NCBI RefSeq assembly: GCF_025963695.1 | Contig: NZ_JAOQAH010000076.1 | Location: 1 to 40,000 of the forward strand | Length of the DNA stretch: 40,000 nucleotides | Reading direction: 5' to 3' | Origin: Segetibacter sp. | Lineage (GTDB): Bacteria; Bacteroidota; Bacteroidia; Chitinophagales; Chitinophagaceae | Part shown: positions 26,081 through 34,832 of the stretch, piece after piece | Layout: the number at the start of each line of letters is the position of its first letter | How positions within the stretch are numbered: position 1 is the first letter of the stretch | The notes under the pieces: generated by a model | Databases searched by the model: none | What the model was told of the DNA's origin: nothing | The model's input: the letters and a program-made list of their open reading frames with translations, nothing else | Program-made: the position numbers and the translations under genes

Positions 26081-26227
26081 CATCAGTTTTAATGCTATTT
26101 TGCTTTTTCGTATAGTGTAAATATGCTTTGCTATCTATTGCTGGAATTCGCTGCTGTAGCGAAGTAAGATGTGGCACATCTGCAAAAGGCAAGCCTTTAA
26201 AAAGTTGCATTATTCTTCCAGAAGATA

Positions 26228-26244
26228 AACGGAGCGTCGCAACG
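26228..26244 (+). repeat. dispersed repeat, family A, right arm
   Basis: AACGGAGCGTCGCAACG, the exact inverted partner of 26064-26080. The 262 nt gap between the two genes (26025-26286) otherwise holds no convincing coding frame. Confidence 0.75.
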
Positions 26245-26286
26245 GCGCCGCTATGAAAACTAATGCCTGAATAACAAAGAAAACTA

Positions 26287-27969
26287 TTAAGAGAGATATT
26301 TGCCAACTATAGGCACTCTTCTTCCAACACCAAATGCTTTAGGGCTTACTCTTATTATAGGGCAGAACTGGTTTCGTTTATATTCGTTGCTGTTTACTAA
26401 TTTCAGAATTCTATCTACCACCGCTGCATCAAAACCCAGTTCCTTTATCTCAGACGGGCCTTTTCGTCTTTCAATATATTGATACAATACTTTATCGAGA
26501 ATATCATATTCAGGTAGGCTATCTGCATCTTTTTGATTAGGTCTTAACTCTGCGCTCGGTGCTTTATGAATAATATTGTCGGGGATAATTTCTGTATCGC
26601 GGTTGATATATTCTGCAAGGGCATACACTTGTAATTTATAGCAATCGCCTAACACCCCTATACCCCCGGCCATGTCGCCATACAAAGTTCCATAACCGGT
26701 AGCGAGTTCGCTTTTGTTTGATGTGTTGAGCAATATGTAGCCAAACTTATTTGCTATGCTCATTAGTAGATTGCCCCGGCTGCGGCTTTGAATATTTTCC
26801 TCAGCGATGCTAAAAGGCAGGTCTTTAAAAATTGGTTTTAACGTAGAAAGAAAGGCTTCATAAACGTGTGTAATCTTAATAATGTCGTACGGGTTTTCAA
26901 GATTTTCACTCAGTTTAACTGCGTCGTTTACCGAATGCTCCGTGCTATAAGGAGAGGGCATTAAAATGGCTCGTACATTATCTTTTCCAAGTGCTTCACA
27001 GGCTAGTGCAAGTGTTACTGCGCTATCAATCCCCCCTGATGAGCCAAGTATCGCTTTGGTAAACCCCATCTTTGTAAAATAATCCTTTATGCCATGAACC
27101 AGAGCAGTATGAATTCCTTTAATATTCAACTTCGGATTATATTCTAAAGGATTTGGTTTAATATGTGCAATTGGTTTGATGTTATCAACTGTACTTTCTT
27201 CAATAGTTCCGTCATCGTTTAAAGTTGCCCCTGCAATTGCTTCTTCAAACGAGGGCAAACACTTGCTTAAGTTTCCTTCTTTATCGAAAATGAGAGAAGC
27301 TCCGTCAAATACAATTTCAGTTTGGCTGCCGACTGCATTACAATAAAACATTGGCAGTTTATACTTTATCACATTTGACTTTATCACAGATTTCCTTTCC
27401 TCTTCGTGTATGTAGTCAAATGGAGACGCACTAATGTTTATCATTAAATCAGGTTGCTGCTCCATTAATTTATCCATTGGCGAAAAACGATACAAGGGAT
27501 TGTCGTTAATATTCCAGATATCTTCACAAATAGTTACTGCCAGTCTTTTCCCTTTAAACTCAAGCACATGCCAGTCAAAGGCAGGTTCAAAATAGCGGTA
27601 TTCATCAAAAACGTCGTAAGTAGGTAACAACGTTTTATGCACCTCGCCTTTGATCTCTTTTTCATATAAAAGAAAGGCAGCATTAAAAAGATCTTTGCCA
27701 TGAAAAACAGGGTTTCTTGCAGGTGAGCCCAGAAGGACGCCGATAGTGTCAGCGTGCTGTTTTATTTCGTCAATTGCTTCATAGCATTTATCTATAAAGT
27801 CATTAAATTCAAGAAAGTCTCGTGGAGGATAACCGCAAACGCAAAGCTCACTAAAGACTACCAGGTCTGCTCCCTGGCTTTTGGCTTCATTAATCGCATA
27901 AATGATCTTTTCCGTATTTTTTTCAAAATTACCAATGTGGTAATTCTGTTGCGCCAGTACAATTTTCAT
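26287..27969 (-). CDS. nadE: glutamine-dependent NAD+ synthetase
   Basis: The 560-residue enzyme makes NAD+ from nicotinic acid adenine dinucleotide with glutamine as the nitrogen source. The N-terminal nitrilase-fold amidase has the full triad: Glu41 (FSELCVCGYPP), Lys112 (HKTLLPTYDVF) and Cys148 (AVTICEDIWN). The C-terminal synthetase has the pyrophosphate loop LGSSGGIDSAVTLALA at about residues 304-318 and TSNKSELATGYGTLYGDMAGG. It ends with VSPKAFGVGRRVPIVGKYL. The ATG is preceded by AAAATTTG and 4 nt, like several starts in this window. It diverges from gldB with 80 nt between starts; nadE beside gldB is a recurring pairing in Bacteroidota. Confidence 0.95.
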   Translation of the reverse strand: MKIVLAQQNYHIGNFEKNTEKIIYAINEAKSQGADLVVFSELCVCGYPPRDFLEFNDFIDKCYEAIDEIKQHADTIGVLLGSPARNPVFHGKDLFNAAFLLYEKEIKGEVHKTLLPTYDVFDEYRYFEPAFDWHVLEFKGKRLAVTICEDIWNINDNPLYRFSPMDKLMEQQPDLMINISASPFDYIHEEERKSVIKSNVIKYKLPMFYCNAVGSQTEIVFDGASLIFDKEGNLSKCLPSFEEAIAGATLNDDGTIEESTVDNIKPIAHIKPNPLEYNPKLNIKGIHTALVHGIKDYFTKMGFTKAILGSSGGIDSAVTLALACEALGKDNVRAILMPSPYSTEHSVNDAVKLSENLENPYDIIKITHVYEAFLSTLKPIFKDLPFSIAEENIQSRSRGNLLMSIANKFGYILLNTSNKSELATGYGTLYGDMAGGIGVLGDCYKLQVYALAEYINRDTEIIPDNIIHKAPSAELRPNQKDADSLPEYDILDKVLYQYIERRKGPSEIKELGFDAAVVDRILKLVNSNEYKRNQFCPIIRVSPKAFGVGRRVPIVGKYLS

Positions 27970-28049
27970 AGTTCAAATTTTGCTAATTGCTGTATACAGC
28001 GGCATAAAGTTCGTGCCTTAATGTAATTTGCCCAACAAAGATTATTTGT

Positions 28050-29066
28050 ATGAAGAGGTTTTACTGGTCTGTAGCGATATCCATTCTACTAATAAGCAGT
28101 TGTACGGGTAAAAAAATTCCAGACGTATCGGACGTGAAAGTTGAGCTGCAAATGCAAAGGTTCGATAACGATTTTTTTGCTGTAGATACAAGCCAGATCG
28201 ATCGATCGCTGCAACAGTTACACAATAAATACCCTGATTTTTTAAGGGATTTTATTTTCAATATATTGGCCCTTCCTCCACAGCCTGATAGCTCAAAAGC
28301 CGTTGCGCAGCAACTCATTTCTTTTATAAGTTCTTATAAACCACTGAAAGATTCTGCTGATAAGATGTATGCCAATCCAAGCGACTTGACTGAGCAGGTA
28401 AAAAAAGGTTTGCAATTTGTAAAATACTATTTTCCTTCTTATAAATTGCCGGGTAAACTTATCACCTTTATCGGCCCTATAAATAGTTACGGCAATATTT
28501 TGACTACCGATGCCTTGGCAGTCGGCTTACAATTATACATGGGAAGCAACTATTCTTTATACCAAAGTGATGCAGGGCAGGAGCTGTACCCGGCTTATAT
28601 ATCAAGAAGATTTCAAAAGGAGTACATACCTGTTAATTGTCTTAAGACAATAGTTAACGACCTGTTTCCGGATAACGAAGCAGGTAGACCATTAATTGAA
28701 CAGATGGTACAAGCCGGCAAAAGATTGTACTTGCTGGATCAGTTCATGCCGGAGGCAGAAGATACATTGAAGACCGGCTATACAAAAGATCAGTTAGACG
28801 GATGTTATAAGAATGAAGAAACAATCTGGTCGTATTTTGTTCAGAATGAGTTGGTTTATGTTTCAGATCCTTCTGTGGTAAAAGATTATATGAATGATGC
28901 TCCTACAACCCAGGCGTTTGGCGCAGAATCGCCAGGCTTTATAGGCCAGTTTGTAGGATGGCAAATTGTAAAAAAGTGGATGGGCAAAAACGAAAAAGTA
29001 ACGTTGCAGCAACTAATAGAAATGGATCCTAAAACTATTTTTGAGCAAGCGAAGTATAAACCTTGA
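28050..29066 (+). CDS. gldB: GldB gliding motility lipoprotein
   Basis: The 338-residue protein has a lipoprotein signal with Cys18 (LLISSC) and continues with the GldB opening VKVELQMQRFDNDFFAVDTS. LHNKYPDFLRDFI, FVKYYFPSYKLPGKLITFIG and DALAVGLQLYMGSNY are family landmarks, as is the end FIGQFVGWQIVKKWM. GldB is a lipoprotein required for gliding in Flavobacterium. Its exact role is not settled. The usual partner gldC is not adjacent here; the next gene is apaG on the other strand. It is divergent from nadE. Confidence 0.92.
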   Translation: MKRFYWSVAISILLISSCTGKKIPDVSDVKVELQMQRFDNDFFAVDTSQIDRSLQQLHNKYPDFLRDFIFNILALPPQPDSSKAVAQQLISFISSYKPLKDSADKMYANPSDLTEQVKKGLQFVKYYFPSYKLPGKLITFIGPINSYGNILTTDALAVGLQLYMGSNYSLYQSDAGQELYPAYISRRFQKEYIPVNCLKTIVNDLFPDNEAGRPLIEQMVQAGKRLYLLDQFMPEAEDTLKTGYTKDQLDGCYKNEETIWSYFVQNELVYVSDPSVVKDYMNDAPTTQAFGAESPGFIGQFVGWQIVKKWMGKNEKVTLQQLIEMDPKTIFEQAKYKP

Positions 29067-29090
29067 GTAAGGTTTGAGGGGTATGATGTA

Positions 29091-29131
29091 GGCATAAGGA
29101 AGAAGAATGGCAGCATTGTAAAGCTTATGCC
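29091..29131. terminator. inverted repeat between convergent gldB and apaG
   Basis: GGCATAAG (29091-29098) and CTTATGCC (29124-29131) pair across a 25 nt loop; AGGTTT and AAACCT lie outside them with a bulge. A TTTTTT follows at 29155-29160. It could end both genes, but the loop is long and the support modest. Confidence 0.35.
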
Positions 29132-29160
29132 CTAAACCTAACCTTCCACCTCGCTTTTTT

Positions 29161-29547
29161 CTAATTCATTTTATAAGGAACAATCATTTCAAACGCGGGA
29201 ATGTTGACTTCGAATGTTATTTTATTGTTCATGTTTTCCATCACGTATTTTCCAAACATTTTGCCCATTTCGGTGCGCAGGTTGCAACCACTTACGTATT
29301 GAAACTGTTGCCCTGCCTCCAGTAGTGGTTGTTGACCAACAACGCCTTCACCTTCCACCTCCCGATACTCGCCATTGCTGTCAAATATGTGCCAATGCCT
29401 TCGGTGCAATTGCACAGGAAAGCTATTATGATTCTCGATGGATATACGATAAGCAAACATAAACTCATTATTTACCGGGTTGCTGTAATCGGGTTGATAA
29501 AAAGTCTCTACGCTTATTTGTACTCCCTCCGAAAGTTTTGAAATCAT
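29161..29547 (-). CDS. apaG: ApaG family protein
   Basis: The frame opens at 29589, but the family-like start is the ATG at 29547 (MISKLSEGVQISVETFYQPD), giving 128 residues, the usual length. The sequence is all-beta in character with ApaG marks YRISIENHNSFPVQLHRRHW, EVEGEGVVGQQPLLEAGQQF and YVSGCNLRTEMGKMFGKYVM. ApaG is a small fibronectin-like domain; it is often labelled a Co2+/Mg2+ efflux-related protein, but its role is not settled. It is cytoplasmic. It lies convergent with gldB. Upstream is a long non-coding stretch with a large imperfect hairpin. Confidence 0.88.
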   Translation of the reverse strand: MISKLSEGVQISVETFYQPDYSNPVNNEFMFAYRISIENHNSFPVQLHRRHWHIFDSNGEYREVEGEGVVGQQPLLEAGQQFQYVSGCNLRTEMGKMFGKYVMENMNNKITFEVNIPAFEMIVPYKMN

Positions 29548-29720
29548 GTGAGGCAGTTTTAGTAAAAATAAAGAAATTTTGAAATGCACTTATACTATTT
29601 ATGCAAAGACTTTACCAAAATACTCTTCGCTGCTTCGTCTCCAAAACTATCTTCTTATGTTTCCATTCAGAGCCGAGGGGGTGTAAATGAGCTGGTATAA
29701 AAAACAGTTGCAGCGAGGGT

Positions 29721-29815
29721 AGAATTTTGGCTTTCAAAACTTCGTCCTGCTGTTAGCCCGCAGAGCATCTTTTAAAAGCAGTACGACCAACGTTCTAAAA
29801 GCCAAGGATTTGAAA
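29721..29815. repeat. large imperfect inverted repeat
   Basis: The left arm (from about 29727: TTGGCTTTCAAAAC, then CGTCCTGCT) pairs with the right arm (AGCAGTACG near 29777, then GTTCTAAAAGCCAA ending at about 29805). The inner arms match 8 of 9 and the outer 12 of 14, with a small bulge between. The loop contains GCCCGCAGAGC. It looks like a folded RNA or a remnant of a non-autonomous repeat element rather than a terminator. Confidence 0.5.
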
Positions 29816-29858
29816 TTATTTTTTTATGTTACCAGCATTTGAAATTCTAATAACCATT

Positions 29859-29874
29859 GTTGCGGCGCTCCGTT
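29859..29874 (-). repeat. dispersed repeat, family A copy
   Basis: On the minus strand AACGGAGCGCCGCAAC, one base from the copies at 26064 and 26228. Its inverted partner is at 30919-30934 beyond the glycosyltransferase-like gene. Confidence 0.65.
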
Positions 29875-30112
29875 TAACTTATGTTTCCGTGTTTATGCTT
29901 TTACCAACGGGTATAAGTTTTTTAAGCAATTAAAATAATTTATTCAATAAGACAAAAATGCATGGGAAACAGTCCCTAATAATGCTTTCCACTGTAATTC
30001 TTAAAATCGCCAAAGGGCATGTGGCTAACTAGTATGAAACGATTATACTTTTGTTATCGCTAAAATGCACCTGTAATTATAGCAGTTGCTGTTCTAAGAA
30101 AGTAAGCAGATT

Positions 30113-30856
30113 ATGAATAAAAACGACGTTTCAATTGCCACTATTACTTTGGCTCGCGATGAAAAGGAAGAGCAGTTACTTCGCAACTCTTTACGGGAAC
30201 TTGCAAAGCTAGAGATACCCGTTTTTATAACTGATGGTGGTTCGCAAGCAAGCTTTTTAGCATTCTTAAAGGGCTTTTCTCACTTCAAGATATCTGAGGC
30301 AAAGGTAAAGGGCGTTTGGGAGCAGGCTAAGACCAGCTTGTTTCAAGCTTTTGAAGCAGGAACGAAATTTATCTTTTACACCGAACCAGATAAGTACGAT
30401 TTCTTCCACTCATCCATAAGCGCGATGCTTCACCAAATTCCAACTGATGAGAAATCTGGGGTGGTAACAGCTTCCAGGTCTGCTGTCGGCTTCAACACTT
30501 TTCCCGATTTTCAACGAATGACCGAAACCACCATAAACAATTGCTGCTCCGAAATAATAGGGGGCAACTTTGATTACACGTATGGCCCTTTCCTTTTAAA
30601 CCGAGAGCTGGTGCCATTTCTAAAATTGGTTAATGAGGATATTGGTTGGGGTTGGCGCCCTTATATGTTTAGTGTTGCAAATAGGTTAGGTTTTCGGGTT
30701 GATCCTTATATCGGTGATTTTGCTTGTCCTGCAGAACAAAGGCAAGACTCTGGTGCCGAACGTATTTACCGCATGCGTCAGTTAGCTCAAAACATTCAGG
30801 GAATTGTTCTTTCGGCTTCGGTTTCTTTAAACACAGATTTGTATTTTAAACAATAG
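30113..30856 (+). CDS. glycosyltransferase-like protein of unknown role
   Basis: This 247-residue protein is not firmly recognised. Several features suggest a GT-A fold nucleotide-sugar transferase: the opening VSIATITLARDEKEEQLLRN, then FITDGGSQASFLAFL near residue 40, a DxD-like acidic motif in FIFYTEPDKYDFFHSS at about 85-100, and YGPFLLNRELVPFLK followed by WGWRPYMFSVANRLG, like the acceptor-side region of family 2 enzymes. There is no signal peptide or membrane helix, so it is likely cytoplasmic. It stands alone, bracketed by inverted family A repeats and followed by a strong terminator. Acceptor and donor are unknown; a non-enzymatic homologue is possible. Confidence 0.55.
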   Translation: MNKNDVSIATITLARDEKEEQLLRNSLRELAKLEIPVFITDGGSQASFLAFLKGFSHFKISEAKVKGVWEQAKTSLFQAFEAGTKFIFYTEPDKYDFFHSSISAMLHQIPTDEKSGVVTASRSAVGFNTFPDFQRMTETTINNCCSEIIGGNFDYTYGPFLLNRELVPFLKLVNEDIGWGWRPYMFSVANRLGFRVDPYIGDFACPAEQRQDSGAERIYRMRQLAQNIQGIVLSASVSLNTDLYFKQ

Positions 30857-30918
30857 CTTTCGTTTGCAAGGCTAACCGTAATATCTCATGCTGATTGCTG
30901 AATGGGGTATACAGTTAC

Positions 30919-30934
30919 AACGGAGCGTCGCAAC
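30919..30934 (+). repeat. dispersed repeat, family A copy
   Basis: AACGGAGCGTCGCAAC, immediately followed by AAAAGTTGC, so that GCAAC-AAAA-GTTGC forms a small extra hairpin at 30930-30943. Confidence 0.7.
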
Positions 30935-30947
30935 AAAAGTTGCCGGT

Positions 30948-30977
30948 TGTGATAATGCTGACTATCACACTTTTTTT
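30948..30977 (+). terminator. rho-independent terminator after the glycosyltransferase-like gene
   Basis: TGTGATA and TATCACA pair over 7 bp around ATGCTGAC, followed by C and seven T. It lies 92 nt after the stop codon. Confidence 0.75.
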
Positions 30978-31097
30978 AAAAGCAAATCAAAAATGAATGG
31001 AATTGCCAACAGGGTCTGCCGCTACTAGTTAACGTACATCAAACTACTTTCACTGATCAAGGATATGTGGCTTCCTTATATTGTCAACGCTAATTAT

Positions 31098-31105
31098 TAC
31101 CTTCG
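31098..31105 (+). promoter_or_regulatory. -7-like element TACCTTCG, 4 nt before the polA ATG
   Basis: TACCTTCG then TCGC then ATG at 31110. The same element and spacing precede pyrD. It supports the inner ATG over the upstream one at 31065, because the frame start at 31065 lies before the promoter. Confidence 0.5.
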
Positions 31106-31109
31106 TCGC

Positions 31110-33944
31110 ATGGCGAAGAAGTTGTTTTTATTAGATGCAATGGCGTTAATTTATCGTGCTTATTATGCATTAATTCGTGCACCCCGTATAACAAGTAAAG
31201 GACGGAATACCAATGCCCAGTTCGGTTTTACAACCACCCTGGTAGATTTAATTAACAAAGAAAAGCCGACCCATTTGGCTGTCTGTTTTGATACAGACGC
31301 AGCTACAGGACGTCATACAGATTTTGTGGATTACAAGGCAAACAGGCAGGCAGCTCCCGAAGATTTGACGAGTGCTTTACCTGACATTAAAAAGATTATA
31401 AAAGCATTCAATATTCCGGTTGTTGAGTTAGATGGTTACGAAGCGGATGATGTGATCGGCACACTTGCATGGCAGGCTGCTGATCTTGGGTACCAGGTGT
31501 ACATGGTGACGCCAGATAAAGATTACGGGCAGTTATTGATACATGAGGGGGTGTACATTTATAAGCCGCCGTATATGGGTAGTAAGGAAGAAATATTGGA
31601 TGCAAAAAAAATTACAGAAAAGTGGTGTATCGAAAGGGTAGAACAAGTGGTTGACATGTTGGGGCTAATGGGCGATGCGGTAGATAATATTCCGGGCATT
31701 GCAGGCGTAGGTGAAAAAACAGCGTGCAAGCTTTTAAAGGAATACGATAACCTTGAAAACATATTGGCACATGCAGACGAGATAAAAGGTTCATTGGGAG
31801 AAAAGATCCGGAACGGAAGAGAAGCGGCCATTATGAGTAAGAAGCTGGCAAGAATAATTACCGATGTTCCGGTCCGGTTTCACGAAGAAGAATACATGCT
31901 TCAGGAATGGAATGTGCCTGAATTAAGAGACCTTTTTGCCGAACTTGAATTTAAGGCTTTAGGCAAAAGGATTTTGGGTGATGAGGTTAATGTATTTGAA
32001 AAAGCAGCCACAACACCTTCAGGTGGGCAGATGGATTTATTTGTCACGGTGGAAGACGGTAAGACCATAGATGTACAGGTTACCGACATAAGTGAACCAG
32101 TGGAAACAGTTGGTCTCACTGCAGACAAAAACATTAGCAATACGCCGCACAGTTATATCCTCGTTGAGGGAGAAGACAAAATTTTAGCGCTTGTAAGCGA
32201 ACTGATGGGTATTGAAGAAATAAGTTTTGATACCGAAACAACAGGAACGTATGCGCATGATGTTGAATTGGTAGGAATAAGTTTCTCGTACAAACAAGGC
32301 GAAGGATATTACATACCTGCCCCAAAGAAGTTTGATGAAACCATAGAGTTTCTAAAACAGTTTAAACCCCTGTTTGAAGACCCGACAAAAAAGTGGGTAG
32401 GACAAAATGTGAAGTATGACCTGACCGTTTTTAAATGGTACGGAATTGAGTTGGCCGGCCAGTTTTTTGACACTATGCTAGCTCACTACCTGATAGAACC
32501 TGAGGGACGAAGAAATATGAATTACCTGAGCGCCCAGTTCCTTCAATACGAGCCCGTTTCTATTGAGGAATTAATTGGTAAGAAAGGCAAAGGTCAGATC
32601 ACAATGAAAGATGTGGAGCTGGAAAAGATAAAGGAATATGCGGTTGAAGATGCTGATATAACCCTTCAGCTAAAAAATACTTTCGCACCGATAGTTGCAA
32701 TAAGAAAAGTTGATAAGGTTTTTAACGAAGTAGAAATCCCACTGATAAAAGTACTTCTAGATATGGAGTACGAAGGGGTGAGGATTGATAAAGACTTTTT
32801 AAGCGATTACTCGAAGCAGCTCGAAAAAGAGGCTGCCTGCTGCGAAGAAAATGTGTATGCCATAGCGGAAGTAAGGTTTAATCTTGCATCTCCTAAACAG
32901 TTGGGTGAAGTACTTTTTGAAAAACTAAAGCTTGACCCAAAAGCCAAAAAAACAAAGAGCGGGCAATATGCTACCGGCGAAGATGTACTAATGAAACTGG
33001 CAGCGCAACATAAGATTGTGGATGACATAATCGGCTTCAGGGAGCTGACTAAATTAAAGAACACATATATTGATGCTCTTCCCTTAATGATAAATAGAAA
33101 AACGGGAAGAGTTCATACCTGCTACAGCCAGGCCGTGGCTGTTACCGGAAGATTGAGCAGCAACAATCCAAACCTTCAAAATATCCCTGTTCGTACAGAG
33201 CGGGGAAGAGAGATAAGAAAAGCTTTTGTACCAAGAGATGAAAACCATGTGATTGTAAGTGCAGATTATTCGCAGATAGAATTGCGCATTGTGGCAGCAA
33301 TTAGCGAAGACCCAAATATGTGTGATGCTTTTAAACAGGGAAAGGATATTCATACAGCAACCGCAGCTAAAGTGTACAATATTGACGAAGCTGATGTAAC
33401 CAAAGAAATGCGTTACAAAGCAAAGAGTGTAAACTTTGGAATTATCTATGGCCAGGGTGCCTTTGGACTTTCTGAAAATCTAAAGATTAGCCGGGCTGAA
33501 GCAAAGGAAATAATAGAGAATTATAAAAAACAGTTTCCAAACATTCAAAAGTACATGGACGACCAGATGAAGTTCGCCCAGAAGAATGGATATGTTGAAA
33601 CCTTACTAGGTCGTAAACGATGGCTAAAAGATATTAACAGCAACAACTTTACCGTTCGTGGTTATGCTGAACGGAATGCTATCAACATGCCTATACAAGG
33701 AACGGCTGCTGATATGATTAAACTGGCAATGATTAAAATTCACAACGAGTTCAAGCAGCGCAAGCTAAAATCAAAAATGATTTTACAGGTGCATGATGAA
33801 TTGGTATTTGATGCATATAAAGATGAAGTGGAACTGATAAAACCGATTATCATTGATTGCATGGAGTCAGCATTGGCTTTACCAAATGAAGTTCCGGCAA
33901 GTGCAGAGTTGGGAGTGGGAGACAATTGGTTAGAGGCGCATTAA
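31110..33944 (+). CDS. polA: DNA polymerase I
   Basis: Pol I fills gaps in excision repair and removes RNA primers. The frame opens at 31065, but the ATG at 31110 begins the conserved MAKKLFLLDAMALIYRAYYA, giving 944 residues. Three domains are complete. The 5'-nuclease (1-~290) has DGYEADDVIGTLA and GDAVDNIPGIAGVGEKTA. The 3'-5' exonuclease keeps its acidic set, Asp374 and Glu376 in FDTETTG, then NVKYDL and YAVEDAD, so proofreading should be active. The polymerase has motif A (SADYSQIELR, Asp719), motif B (RYKAKSVNFGIIYGQG) and motif C (VHDELVFDA, Asp896/Glu897). A SMUG2-like glycosylase follows 89 nt later. Confidence 0.97.
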   Translation: MAKKLFLLDAMALIYRAYYALIRAPRITSKGRNTNAQFGFTTTLVDLINKEKPTHLAVCFDTDAATGRHTDFVDYKANRQAAPEDLTSALPDIKKIIKAFNIPVVELDGYEADDVIGTLAWQAADLGYQVYMVTPDKDYGQLLIHEGVYIYKPPYMGSKEEILDAKKITEKWCIERVEQVVDMLGLMGDAVDNIPGIAGVGEKTACKLLKEYDNLENILAHADEIKGSLGEKIRNGREAAIMSKKLARIITDVPVRFHEEEYMLQEWNVPELRDLFAELEFKALGKRILGDEVNVFEKAATTPSGGQMDLFVTVEDGKTIDVQVTDISEPVETVGLTADKNISNTPHSYILVEGEDKILALVSELMGIEEISFDTETTGTYAHDVELVGISFSYKQGEGYYIPAPKKFDETIEFLKQFKPLFEDPTKKWVGQNVKYDLTVFKWYGIELAGQFFDTMLAHYLIEPEGRRNMNYLSAQFLQYEPVSIEELIGKKGKGQITMKDVELEKIKEYAVEDADITLQLKNTFAPIVAIRKVDKVFNEVEIPLIKVLLDMEYEGVRIDKDFLSDYSKQLEKEAACCEENVYAIAEVRFNLASPKQLGEVLFEKLKLDPKAKKTKSGQYATGEDVLMKLAAQHKIVDDIIGFRELTKLKNTYIDALPLMINRKTGRVHTCYSQAVAVTGRLSSNNPNLQNIPVRTERGREIRKAFVPRDENHVIVSADYSQIELRIVAAISEDPNMCDAFKQGKDIHTATAAKVYNIDEADVTKEMRYKAKSVNFGIIYGQGAFGLSENLKISRAEAKEIIENYKKQFPNIQKYMDDQMKFAQKNGYVETLLGRKRWLKDINSNNFTVRGYAERNAINMPIQGTAADMIKLAMIKIHNEFKQRKLKSKMILQVHDELVFDAYKDEVELIKPIIIDCMESALALPNEVPASAELGVGDNWLEAH

Positions 33945-34033
33945 CCCTAATCCCGAAAGGGGGGATAGAGAGTACGGCACTTATTACATAAGTCGTCCGC
34001 CAACTGTCATCGGTCATCCGTCAACTTCCAAAA

Positions 34034-34705
34034 ATGCTTTCAAACAAAATACTCAATTTTCTTTTCAACCTTGAATTTACAGTTGAGCTACCGGTGGACA
34101 TTGAAGTAATGAATCCATTTTCTGAACAAGAAACGGCAAGGGTTGTAAACTTCTTTTATAATAAATATTACAACGACGATAACCCTCGCTACTGCATCGT
34201 TGGAATTAATCCCGGAAGGTTTGGTGGCGGGGTAACAGGCATTCCTTTTACTGACCCTATTCGACTTGAAAAGGAATGCGGGATAGAAAATAACTGGCCA
34301 CGGAAACAGGAGTTGTCTTCCGTTTTCGTTTATGATATGATCAATGCTTTTGGTGGTCCCGAAGCATTTTATCGTAAGCTGTATTTTACTTCCATTAGCC
34401 CGCTTGGTTTTACACAAGCAGGTAAGAACCTAAATTATTATGACGATAAGAATTTAGCAGCCGGAATAATTCCTTTTGCGGTTGACTGTTTTCGTAAACA
34501 ACTCAGTTGGGGTTTACATTCTTCCGTCGCTTTTTGTCTTGGCGAAGGAGCGAACTTTAAGTTTCTATCAAAGCTCAACAATGAGTATAAGCTTTTTGAT
34601 AAAATCGTCCCTTTCTCACATCCTCGCTTTATAATGCAGTATAAGTTGAAAACAAAAGAGGTTTATATAGATAAGTATTTACAGGAGTTTTCGAAGTTGA
34701 AATAA
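34034..34705 (+). CDS. SMUG2-like uracil-DNA glycosylase family protein
   Basis: The 223-residue protein fits the SMUG2/DUF4918 branch of the uracil-DNA glycosylase superfamily, which starts base-excision repair by removing deaminated bases. The catalytic-loop motif appears as IVGINPGRFGGGVTGIPFTD (residues ~55-75), the family's GxNPG. A second motif, PFSHPRFIMQYK at about 195-206, corresponds to the conserved HPS/HPR loop that pushes into the helix. SVFVYDMINAFGG and YFTSISPLGFTQAGKN lie between. It is downstream of polA on the same strand and may share a repair role, though the gap of 89 nt leaves shared transcription open. No signal peptide. Confidence 0.85.
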   Translation: MLSNKILNFLFNLEFTVELPVDIEVMNPFSEQETARVVNFFYNKYYNDDNPRYCIVGINPGRFGGGVTGIPFTDPIRLEKECGIENNWPRKQELSSVFVYDMINAFGGPEAFYRKLYFTSISPLGFTQAGKNLNYYDDKNLAAGIIPFAVDCFRKQLSWGLHSSVAFCLGEGANFKFLSKLNNEYKLFDKIVPFSHPRFIMQYKLKTKEVYIDKYLQEFSKLK

Positions 34706-34832
34706 ACTATAGACACCTTTGCCTGGTGCAAAAGAACATTCTTATTAACAAGTTAATGGTGTTAAGTTAGCCCCTAATACAAGTTTAGAATACCCATCTT
34801 TTTTTAATTTGCTACGTAAAGTAATTGTATCA

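Larger units (their letters stand above)
29548..30112. other. 565 nt intergenic region with hairpin and repeat
   Basis: No supported gene. The region holds a large imperfect hairpin (29721-29815) and a family A repeat (29859-29874). No clear promoter for the downstream glycosyltransferase-like gene was seen. Confidence 0.5.

Noticed and set aside
26052..26306. 84-codon frame on the minus strand between the stress protein and nadE
   Set aside because: It begins inside nadE, spans both family A repeats and shows no domain; its text changes character at the repeats.
33949..33974. Hairpin-like AATCCCGAAAGGGGGGAT after polA
   Set aside because: The stem is short and no T-run follows, so a terminator is not supported.
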